DNA of 7,912 bases from an archaeon (lineage in GTDB: Archaea; Methanobacteriota; Methanobacteria; Methanobacteriales; Methanobacteriaceae). The stretch covers positions 1 through 7,912 of the forward strand of contig JAKSUE010000056.1 in NCBI GenBank assembly GCA_024409165.1, in the 5' to 3' direction. Position 1 is the stretch's first letter. Each line of letters opens with the position of its first letter. The notes beneath the pieces were generated by a model that did no database searches, was not told the origin of the DNA, and saw only the letters and a program-made list of their open reading frames with translations. Both the position numbers and the translations under genes were made by a program. This document shows positions 1 to 4,977 of the stretch, one piece after another.

Positions 1-1
1 G

Positions 2-352
2 CGTTTAATTAAAAATGATAAAAATCATGAAAGAGCATTATCTATTGAAACTCAATTAAATGAAAAAAGATATATTAATAACACTGTTTTAACAGAAACT
101 TTAAACTCTTTTACGAATGTTGGTGGAAAATTAGGTAAACAATTATTTTTAGCTTTAACTGAAATTAATGAACTTATATATTTATCTCAAGAAGATTATG
201 AAAAATCTTTAGATATATATTTACATTATGATTCCTCAATTAATTATGCAGATTGTACTATATTGGAATCAATGGAAAAATTAGGATTAAATAAAATAGT
301 TACATTTGACTCTGATTTTGAAAAAATAAAGGGTTTAGAAATAATAAAATAA
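2..352 (+). CDS. PIN-domain protein, VapC-like ribonuclease toxin (5' partial)
   Basis: An open frame runs in from the left edge for 116 codons and stops at TAA 350-352. The end of the protein matches the PIN-domain C-terminal pattern: YADCTILESMEKLG followed by VTFDSDFEKIKGLEII, like the family's 'aDa.i...a...g...ltfD.dF....gl'. The segment VLTETLNSF supplies the second conserved acidic position (E). Three of the usual four metal-binding acidic residues can therefore be seen; the first, in the N-terminal 'D(T/S)' strand, lies outside the window. PIN proteins of this size (about 130-140 residues) are Mg2+-dependent RNases, and most are toxins of VapBC pairs. An antitoxin would lie upstream and cannot be checked here. 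It could instead be a solitary PIN protein. A T-rich tract follows the stop, so it is probably not co-transcribed with rpl15e. Confidence 0.75.
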   Translation, partial: RLIKNDKNHERALSIETQLNEKRYINNTVLTETLNSFTNVGGKLGKQLFLALTEINELIYLSQEDYEKSLDIYLHYDSSINYADCTILESMEKLGLNKIVTFDSDFEKIKGLEIIK

Positions 353-392
353 TATATTTTTATTTTTATTCTTTCTTTTTATTTTTTTAATT
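353..392 (+). terminator. T-rich terminator after the PIN gene
   Basis: The 40 bases after the stop are almost all A and T with repeated T runs of 5 to 7 on the plus strand. Archaeal RNA polymerase commonly terminates at such U-tracts without needing a hairpin. This is a composition-based call. Confidence 0.45.
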
Positions 393-413
393 AAATTTTA
401 TTTTATCTATTTT

Positions 414-435
414 AATAGTTTACTGGTGAACTATT
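414..435. repeat. Inverted repeat between PIN gene and rpl15e
   Basis: AATAGTTTA and TGAACTATT flank a CTGG loop and can form a 9-bp stem with one T-G pair. It sits about 60 bases past the PIN stop and about 45 bases upstream of the candidate rpl15e TATA box. It could be a backup terminator hairpin or a protein site; the sequence does not decide. Confidence 0.4.
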
Positions 436-472
436 TAAATTTTATTTTATCTTTTTAAATTCTTGTTTTATA

Positions 473-490
473 CAAAACCTTTTTAAATAA
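473..490 (+). promoter_or_regulatory. Candidate rpl15e promoter (BRE + TATA)
   Basis: An A/C-rich BRE-like stretch (CAAAACC, 473-479) is followed directly by a TATA-like TTTTTAAATA (480-489). With normal archaeal spacing of about 25 bases, transcription would start near 508-512. That would give a leader of roughly 160 bases before the chosen rpl15e ATG, long for an archaeal mRNA. The placement is inferred from motif and spacing only; other AT-rich matches exist in the gap. Confidence 0.4.
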
Positions 491-509
491 TAAAAATAAA
501 TATATTATT

Positions 510-572
510 ACGTTAGAAATTTTGCTATTTAATTTAATAGTCATTGATTTAATTTAAATCATTTTTTAACGT
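510..572 (+). promoter_or_regulatory. Predicted three-way-junction structure in rpl15e leader
   Basis: An outer 10-bp stem pairs 510-519 with 563-572, with one G-U pair; ACGTTA and TAACGT are its anchors. Inside it are two small hairpins: CTATT/AATAG at 525-540 and GATTTA/TAAATC at 546-560. The predicted transcription start falls almost at the foot of the outer stem. This may be a regulatory leader for the ribosomal protein gene. The pairing was found by eye; no folding energy or conservation was calculated. Confidence 0.35.
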
Positions 573-669
573 TTATTTATTTAATAAGCCTTTAATGATT
601 AAATATTATTAAATTTTTTAATATTTTTTCATATGGATGTGGCGAAAAGCTGAACAAGAGGTAATTAAA

Positions 670-1224
670 ATGAGTATGTACAAATATGTAAGAGATGCAT
701 GGAAAAACCCAGATGAGTCTTATGTAAGAGAACTCATGTGGCAAAGAGCTCCTGTATGGAGAAAACAACCAGCAATTGTAAGAATTGATAGACCAACCAG
801 AATTGATCGTGCTAGATCTTTAGGTTACAGAGCTAAAAAAGGTTTCGTTGTAGTAAGAACCAAAGTTAGACGTGGTGGAAGAAGAAAAACTCGTTTCTTA
901 CACGGTCGTAGACCAAAAAGAATGGGTGTAAACAAAATCACCATGGCAAAATCTATTCAAAGAATTGCTGAAGAACGTGTAGCTAAAAAATACCCTAACA
1001 TGGAAGTATTAAACTCCTACTGGGTATGGGCTGACGGTAAATACAAATACTTTGAAGTAATTTTAGTAGACCCTAGAAGTCCTTCTATTGTCAACGACCC
1101 TAAAATTAACTGGATTTGTGAAAAACAACACAGAAGTAGAGCTCTCAGAGGCTTAACTAGTGCTGGTAAAAAAGGCCGTGGCCGTAGAAATAAAGGAAAA
1201 GGTAGTGAAAAAAGATTAAAATAA
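670..1224 (+). CDS. rpl15e: 50S ribosomal protein L15e
   Basis: This is an archaeal/eukaryotic-type large-subunit protein of 184 residues, the usual archaeal length, that binds 23S rRNA. It is strongly basic. Recognisable family blocks are RPTRIDRARSLGY with a following VVVR.KVRRGG..K stretch in the first half, ITMAKSIQRIAEERVAKKYP and MEVLNSYWV in the middle, and RALRGLTSAGKKGRG near the end. The start MSMYKYVRDAWK is the typical family start. It is preceded by GAGGT at 658-662 with 7 bases of spacing. An in-frame ATG at 637 would add 11 unrelated residues and would put the Shine-Dalgarno inside the gene. In the archaeal superoperon L15e sits directly ahead of COG1325, Rpp30 and Pop5; here a tRNA and T-rich tracts separate it from them, so it is probably transcribed alone. 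Confidence 0.96.
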   Translation: MSMYKYVRDAWKNPDESYVRELMWQRAPVWRKQPAIVRIDRPTRIDRARSLGYRAKKGFVVVRTKVRRGGRRKTRFLHGRRPKRMGVNKITMAKSIQRIAEERVAKKYPNMEVLNSYWVWADGKYKYFEVILVDPRSPSIVNDPKINWICEKQHRSRALRGLTSAGKKGRGRRNKGKGSEKRLK

Positions 1225-1225
1225 T

Positions 1226-1260
1226 CTTTTTTTAATTTTTTCTTTTCTTTTTATTTTTAG
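1226..1260 (+). terminator. T-rich terminator after rpl15e
   Basis: Starting two bases after the stop there is a dense T tract, with runs of 4 to 6 T broken by single A or C. This is the kind of U-rich signal at which archaeal polymerase terminates. It separates rpl15e from the tRNA gene. Confidence 0.5.
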
Positions 1261-1323
1261 TTTATAATTTTAACTAAAATTTAATATTTTTTAGAAATTA
1301 TACTTTCAAAATAATATTATTTT

Positions 1324-1358
1324 AATAGTTAACTTTATAAATGATAATGTTTATAAAT
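1324..1358 (+). promoter_or_regulatory. tRNA-Glu promoter with paired TATAAAT boxes
   Basis: Two TATAAAT boxes lie at 1336-1342 and 1352-1358, exactly 16 bases apart. The first would place transcription start near 1365, leaving about 11 leader bases for RNase P to remove. The second would place it at or just inside the tRNA, so the first fits better. A 23-base stretch (1324-1346) recurs with a single mismatch at 4943-4965, where a second TATAAAT also follows 16 bases later. Confidence 0.55.
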
Positions 1359-1376
1359 TAGAATGTGTTTTCATAT

Positions 1377-1451
1377 GCTCCGATGGTGTAGTCCGGCCAA
1401 TCATTTCGGCCTTTCGAGCCGAAGACTCGGGTTCGAATCCCGGTCGGAGCA
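1377..1451 (+). tRNA. tRNA-Glu (anticodon TTC)
   Basis: This is a 75-base cloverleaf. The acceptor stem GCTCCGA (1377-1383) pairs with TCGGAGC (1444-1450), and the discriminator is A1451. The anticodon stem TCGGC (1406-1410) pairs with GCCGA (1418-1422) and encloses the 7-base loop CTTTCGA, so the anticodon is TTC (1413-1415), reading GAA and GAG. The T arm carries GGTTCGAATCC. The variable region is short, so this is class I and not a serine tRNA. No intron is seen and CCA is not encoded (TTC follows), so CCA is added by nucleotidyltransferase. The gene is far richer in G+C than its surroundings, as expected for a structural RNA in an AT-rich archaeon. Confidence 0.97.
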
Positions 1452-1460
1452 TTCTTATAC

Positions 1461-1490
1461 TTATTTTTATTATTTTTATTTCATTTCTAA
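1461..1490 (+). terminator. T-rich terminator after tRNA-Glu
   Basis: Four T runs of 3 to 5 bases follow the tRNA by about 10 bases. This is a U-rich release signal without a clear hairpin. Confidence 0.4.
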
Positions 1491-1506
1491 TTCTTATTTT
1501 AATTTG

Positions 1507-1530
1507 TAAGTGATAACTTATTAAATATAA
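1507..1530 (+). promoter_or_regulatory. Candidate promoter of the COG1325-rnp3-rnp2 operon
   Basis: A TATA-like TTAAATATA (1521-1529) would start transcription near 1550, about 12 bases before the ATG at 1563. Directly upstream, in the BRE position, is the palindrome TAAGT-GATA-ACTTA (1507-1520). That could be an operator overlapping the TFB site, or chance in AT-rich DNA. Confidence 0.35.
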
Positions 1531-1562
1531 TTCTAATTATTTAATAAAAAGAGTTGGTATTT

Positions 1563-2075
1563 ATGATTCATAACATTAGATATAGAGTTTTTGTATACGA
1601 ACATGAAGATTTAGATTTAATTACACAAGCTCTTTTAAATATTTTACCAAATGCTGAAATTGAAGCAGAAGAAGTTGAAGGATTACTTGAAGAACCAATG
1701 GTTATTTTATCTGGTATAATCTCTAAAAAAAGACACACAAAAGAATTCTTAAATAATCTTTTAGCTATTGATAAAGAACAATTAACTAAATTACACAATG
1801 ATTTAGATAAAAAAATGGATGAAAAAGGAAACCTATTTTTAAGATTCTCAAAAGATTTCAAAGCTTCAGAAGACTTAAATGATGATTCTGAAGATAATGA
1901 TAAAGACTTAAATTCAACTAAAGATGATAAAGACTTAAAACAAGATCTAAGTCAATGGAAAATCTTAGACGGAGGAGACAGTATTCATCTTAAAGTTAAA
2001 GTAGCTGCATATCCTGCTAAAAAAGAAGTAGCTCTTAAAAAACTTGAAGAGGTATTCTCTAATTTAGGCAAATAA
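1563..2075 (+). CDS. COG1325/DUF54 RNA-binding protein, predicted exosome-associated
   Basis: The 170-residue protein belongs to the archaeal COG1325 family, annotated as RNA-binding and possibly exosome-linked because of its gene neighbourhood; its exact role is not established. Recognisable parts are MIHNIRYRVFVYEHED at the start, ALLNILPNAEIEAEE, ISKKRHTKEF, and the two conserved ends MDEKGNLFLRF and GDSIHLKVKVAAYPAKKE. Between them, about residues 98-131, sits an extra low-complexity stretch rich in D, K, S and N with a near-repeat (NDKDLN, DDKDLK). Relatives known to me pass almost directly from FLRF to the WKILD strand, so this looks like a lineage insert. The start is taken as ATG 1563. 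A TTG at 1554 would add only MVF-type residues. The Shine-Dalgarno is weak (GGT at 1556-1558), which suits a short-leader or near-leaderless message. rnp3 starts 36 bases downstream. Confidence 0.85.
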   Translation: MIHNIRYRVFVYEHEDLDLITQALLNILPNAEIEAEEVEGLLEEPMVILSGIISKKRHTKEFLNNLLAIDKEQLTKLHNDLDKKMDEKGNLFLRFSKDFKASEDLNDDSEDNDKDLNSTKDDKDLKQDLSQWKILDGGDSIHLKVKVAAYPAKKEVALKKLEEVFSNLGK

Positions 2076-2111
2076 GATGTTAAATCCATAATTTAAATAA
2101 AAGGTGAATAT

Positions 2112-2951
2112 ATGAAATTCTATGATTTAAATGTCAGAGGTCAAAACTTTGATAATGATTTAAAATTAATCAAAGAAGCATCTAAATTTGGTTGGAATCA
2201 TATTAACCTAAATTATTCTCCAGATTACTATAAAAAAGCCCAAGATTATTATAATGAATTATCACAAGAAGTAACTGCAGATATCTCAATGGGAATCAAT
2301 ATTGCAGGAGCAAAAAATCAAAATGAAGCAAGAAAAATAGCTAATAAATTCCGCTCTAAATCAAACTATATCAGCTGTTTAGGTGGAGACTTAAAACTCA
2401 ACAGAGGAATCTGTGAAAATGTTAAAATGGATGTCTTATCCCGTCCATATTATAAAAGACATGACTCTGGTATGAATCATGTATTAGCTAAATTAGCTGC
2501 TAAAAACAATGTAGCTATTGAACTCTGTTTCCGTGACATATTAAACCAACACCTTAAATACAGAGCAAATGCAATAGCAAGTTTCAAAGAAATCCTAAAA
2601 TTCCACAGAAAATACAATTTCCCAATCATCCTAACCACAGACACCAAATACATCTATGATGTAAGAACCACAAGAGACATAGTAGCAGTCTTCAAAGCAA
2701 TCGGATTTACAAATGAAGAAATCTACAAAGGTTTCTACCACTATCCAAAAGAAATCCTAAACTTCAACAAACAAAGAAAAAACATAATTGTTCAAGGAGT
2801 CAAAGTCATAGAAGATGCCTCAGATTTCACAGAAGTCCACAAAAAAGAAGAAACCAATGTTGATTTTGATAATTTATTCACTGATGATATTGAAGTCAAT
2901 GAAGAAGATATTAATGTTGAATTTGAAGATATAAATGAGGAGCCAATATAA
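2112..2951 (+). CDS. rnp3: RNase P protein component 3 (Rpp30)
   Basis: This is the archaeal Rpp30 homologue, a TIM-barrel-like protein that pairs with Pop5 and activates the catalytic domain of RNase P RNA, which trims tRNA 5' leaders. Family features seen: YDLNVRG at residues 4-10, a central RPYYKRHDSGMNHVLAKLA (111-129) leading into NVAIELCFRDIL, and ILTTDTKYIYDVRTTRDIV (173-191). The core ends near residue 235. The remaining 45 residues are an acidic tail rich in D, E, N and F, longer than the usual 210-240-residue family size. An excellent AAGGTGA (2101-2107) precedes the ATG by 4 bases. The stop overlaps the rnp2 start (TAATG), which indicates translational coupling. Codons for residues about 140-245 favour C-ending forms (ATC, AAC, TTC, CAC), while the tail returns to T-ending ones. 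Confidence 0.93.
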   Translation: MKFYDLNVRGQNFDNDLKLIKEASKFGWNHINLNYSPDYYKKAQDYYNELSQEVTADISMGINIAGAKNQNEARKIANKFRSKSNYISCLGGDLKLNRGICENVKMDVLSRPYYKRHDSGMNHVLAKLAAKNNVAIELCFRDILNQHLKYRANAIASFKEILKFHRKYNFPIILTTDTKYIYDVRTTRDIVAVFKAIGFTNEEIYKGFYHYPKEILNFNKQRKNIIVQGVKVIEDASDFTEVHKKEETNVDFDNLFTDDIEVNEEDINVEFEDINEEPI

Positions 2952-3319
2952 TGACTAAACTTAAAGTTTTACCACCAACCCTCAGAATAACCAACCACTA
3001 CTTAGTCCTTGATGTCAAATCAGAAATAGAACTTGATAAAGATGACATGGTCTTACCTATATGGGATGCTTGTATTAGGTTCTCTGGAGAATGTGAAACA
3101 AGTAACTTTAATCTATGGGTCATGAGACACTACTTTGTTGAGAGAACCGATGATTATATTCATTACAAAACCATTTTAAGATGTCAGTCCGGTTATGAAG
3201 AAAAAGTAAGATCAGGACTTGCACTTATTACAAGATATAATCATAATAAAATAGCTATTACAACAATTGGAATTACAGGAACTGTTAAATCAGCTATTGA
3301 AAAGTATATTGATGAGTAA
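2951..3319 (+). CDS. rnp2: RNase P protein component 2 (Pop5)
   Basis: The 122-residue protein is the archaeal Pop5 homologue, which forms a heterotetramer with Rpp30 and binds the catalytic core of RNase P RNA. The start LKVLPPTLR, then a hydrophobic strand (YLVLDV) and the stretch FNLWVMRHYF are typical of the family. The later TILRCQSGYEEKVRSGLALI and IGITGTVKSAIEKYI complete the RRM-like alpha/beta fold. Length is normal. The ATG overlaps the rnp3 stop by one base, and TGAGGAG at about 2935-2942 inside rnp3 can act as its ribosome-binding site. Adjacent rnp3 and rnp2 encode proteins that pair directly, so coupled synthesis makes sense. It is the last gene of this cluster; cstA converges on it from the other strand. 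Confidence 0.93.
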   Translation: MTKLKVLPPTLRITNHYLVLDVKSEIELDKDDMVLPIWDACIRFSGECETSNFNLWVMRHYFVERTDDYIHYKTILRCQSGYEEKVRSGLALITRYNHNKIAITTIGITGTVKSAIEKYIDE

Positions 3320-3330
3320 ATTCATATTTA

Positions 3331-3350
3331 CTTAATTTTTTTAATTTTAA
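3331..3350 (+). terminator. T-rich terminator after rnp2
   Basis: A run of 7 T within a T-rich stretch begins about 12 bases after the rnp2 stop. It is a likely U-tract terminator for the COG1325-rnp3-rnp2 transcript, facing the converging cstA. Confidence 0.4.
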
Positions 3351-3387
3351 AATAAGAAAAAATAGTTATTTATATAAAATAACTATT
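3351..3387 (-). terminator. Hairpin terminator of cstA
   Basis: AATAGTTATTT (3361-3371) and AAATAACTATT (3377-3387) form a perfect 11-bp stem with a 5-base loop directly after the cstA stop codon. Read on the minus strand it is followed by a run of six T and further T-rich sequence. This bacterial-style hairpin plus T-tract would also stop plus-strand read-through less efficiently. Confidence 0.6.
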
Positions 3388-4800
3388 CTATAATAGTTTC
3401 AATATCTCTTTTTTATTCTTATAATAATGCATAAATATTACAGTTATAATTGCTGTTCCAATTATAGCTATTATATTGGATATTAATGCATCAATATGTA
3501 ATCCTTCAGGAGCTTGTAAGATATAGGCAATAGCTACAAGGGTACAGAACATTGCAGGAAGAATGGTTATAATATAGTACTTTTTATTTCTCATTAAATA
3601 AACTGTTGCAGCCCAAAGAACTAAAGATGCTACAATTAGTTGTGAAAATGCAAAATATCTCCAAATTAATGTAAAATCAACAAAAGTTAATGCTAAAGTA
3701 ATAATAAATAGAGGTATTGATATTTTTAGTCTTGAAATTAATTTTGATTGATTAATTTTTAATTCATCTCCAATAATAATTCTCGCACTACGTAATGCAG
3801 TATCTGCACTGGTGATTGGACATATAACTACTCCAATAATTGTTAAAGTTAAACCTAAAGTTCCTAAAAGAGCAAAGGACATTTCTTTTACCCCAATAGC
3901 TGGATTTGCACCATATAATATTGCAATTTGAGGTTGGCCATGGAAGAAAGCCATAGCAACAGCTGCCCATATTAAAGCAGTGATTCCTTCAAGTATCATT
4001 GCACCATAAAATACAAACCTCATATCTTTTTCATTATCAATACATCTTGCAATAATTGGGGATTGACTTGAATGGAATCCAGAAATAGCACCACATGCAA
4101 CTGTAATAAATAAGAATGGGAATATTGGATATTTGCTAAAATACAAATTAGCAGTAGTAAATTCTGGAATTACATATGTATTAGAAAGTAATAAACCTAC
4201 TATCATTAAAATACTCATTAATAAAAATAAAAATCCAAATACTGGGTAAATTTTACCTATTATTTTATCAATAGGGAATATTGAAGCAATTAATAAATAT
4301 ACGAATATTATTATAACCAAAGTAAGTATAGGTATATTAGTTAAAGAATAAATTAATGTTGCAGATCCTGTTGTAAATGATGCAGTAAGAAGAACAAGGG
4401 TTATAATTGTTAAAATAGCTAATAATTTACGAATAGATTCTCCTAAATATTCACTAATTAAACCAGGAATAGATAAACCATCAAGTTTCACTGATAAGAA
4501 TCCTGAAAAGAAATCATGAACTGCACCAGCAAATATTGTACCTAAAACAATCCATAAAAAAGCTGAAGGTCCAAATAATGCACCTTGAATAGCTCCAAAA
4601 ATAGGACCTAAACCTGCAATATTAAGAAAATGAATTAAAAAAGCTTTATATTTATTCATTGGAACATAATCTACACCATCATTTAATCTATGTGCTGGTG
4701 TTTTTATATTTTCATCAATACCTACAACTTTTTCTATTAATTTACCATAAGTTATATAACCTATGATTAATATTAAAATGCATAATAAAAAAGTATAAAT
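3388..4800 (-). CDS. cstA: CstA-family membrane transporter, apparent ATT start
   Basis: This 470-residue polytopic membrane protein is of the carbon-starvation CstA family; bacterial members take up peptides or pyruvate, and the substrate here is unknown. It is the short form, without the extra C-terminal region of the roughly 700-residue E. coli CstA. Key motifs are HRLNDGVDYVPMNKY (residues 37-51), LNIAGLGPIFGAIQGALFGP (59-78), HDFFSG, GFHSSQSPIIARC (241-253) and CPITSADTALRSAR (327-340). Around a dozen or more hydrophobic segments are evident. The first 47 residues, with a TM helix (YTFLLCILILIIGYITYG) and the TPAHRLNDGVDYVP signature, lie upstream of the first in-frame ATG (4659). They open at ATT 4800-4798, right after an in-frame TAG and 5 bases from AAGGTGA. 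No ATG, GTG or TTG exists in that segment. Alternatives are a mutated start or a sequencing error. It stands alone, reversed within the superoperon. Confidence 0.88.
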   Translation of the reverse strand: MYTFLLCILILIIGYITYGKLIEKVVGIDENIKTPAHRLNDGVDYVPMNKYKAFLIHFLNIAGLGPIFGAIQGALFGPSAFLWIVLGTIFAGAVHDFFSGFLSVKLDGLSIPGLISEYLGESIRKLLAILTIITLVLLTASFTTGSATLIYSLTNIPILTLVIIIFVYLLIASIFPIDKIIGKIYPVFGFLFLLMSILMIVGLLLSNTYVIPEFTTANLYFSKYPIFPFLFITVACGAISGFHSSQSPIIARCIDNEKDMRFVFYGAMILEGITALIWAAVAMAFFHGQPQIAILYGANPAIGVKEMSFALLGTLGLTLTIIGVVICPITSADTALRSARIIIGDELKINQSKLISRLKISIPLFIITLALTFVDFTLIWRYFAFSQLIVASLVLWAATVYLMRNKKYYIITILPAMFCTLVAIAYILQAPEGLHIDALISNIIAIIGTAIITVIFMHYYKNKKEILKLL

Positions 4801-4805
4801 CTAAA

Positions 4806-4812
4806 TCACCTT
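4806..4812 (-). promoter_or_regulatory. Shine-Dalgarno that sets the cstA start
   Basis: The minus strand reads AAGGTGA, the same site used by rnp3, followed by 5 bases (TTTAG, containing the in-frame stop) and then ATT TAT ACT. This spacing is normal for ATT at 4800 and far too distant (about 146 bases) for the ATG at 4659. Confidence 0.65.
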
Positions 4813-4819
4813 GTTTTTT

Positions 4820-4850
4820 CTTACAGTATTCTATTGGTTTTTATATAAAT
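4820..4850 (-). promoter_or_regulatory. Candidate cstA promoter
   Basis: On the minus strand ATTTATATAA (4850-4841) is a good TATA box. Normal spacing puts the transcription start near 4820, giving a leader of about 20 bases that contains just the Shine-Dalgarno. A second TATA-like box lies about 28 bases further upstream (near 4869-4878). Confidence 0.5.
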
Positions 4851-4898
4851 TAATATTTTTGTCTATTTTCATATAAATTGAATTATTTTTTCTATTTT
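4843..4898. repeat. Imperfect 28-base tandem repeat over the cstA promoter
   Basis: Two adjacent copies (4843-4870, 4871-4898) share ATATAAATT, then an A/T-rich spacer, ATTTTT and TCTATTTT. They differ by three small indels. Each copy carries a minus-strand TATA-like box, so the promoter may have been duplicated. Confidence 0.4.
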
Positions 4899-4942
4899 TT
4901 AATTTAATTAAATTATTTTTAAAAATATTTTTTATAAAATTA

Positions 4943-4977
4943 AATAGTCAACTTTATAAATGATACTTACTATAAAT
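4943..4977 (+). promoter_or_regulatory. Orphan copy of the tRNA-Glu promoter element
   Basis: Positions 4943-4965 match the tRNA-Glu promoter stretch at 1324-1346 in 22 of 23 bases (core CTTTATAAATGATA). TATAAAT boxes at 4955-4961 and 4971-4977 are again 16 bases apart. No gene starts at the expected distance. If active on the plus strand, transcription would begin near 4982-4990. Confidence 0.4.

Noticed and set aside
635..660. Less AT-rich patch with CTGA just before rpl15e, considered as a box C/D guide RNA end or kink-turn
   Set aside because: No convincing C box (RTGATGA) or second box pair is present at the right spacing.
637..669. Upstream in-frame ATG giving L15e 11 extra residues (MWRKAEQEVIK)
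   Set aside because: The extra residues do not resemble L15e, and the good GAGGT at 658-662 is correctly spaced only for ATG 670, which yields the family's usual start and length.
1377..1451. tRNA-Ser reading of the tRNA gene
   Set aside because: There is no long variable arm, and the anticodon loop CTTTCGA places TTC (Glu) at the anticodon, not CGA.
1554..1562. TTG start adding three residues to the COG1325 protein
   Set aside because: The family begins at the MIHNIRYRV-type methionine; ATG 1563 is the simpler choice, although the ribosome-binding site decides little.
1568..1861. Minus-strand open frame of 97 codons
   Set aside because: It lies wholly inside the COG1325 gene and its translation has no recognisable features; it is a shadow of the real frame.
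3388..4659. cstA starting at ATG 4659
   Set aside because: This would cut off the first membrane helix and part of the conserved RLNDGVDYVPMNK signature, and no ribosome-binding site lies next to it (upstream is GTAGATTATGTTCCA).
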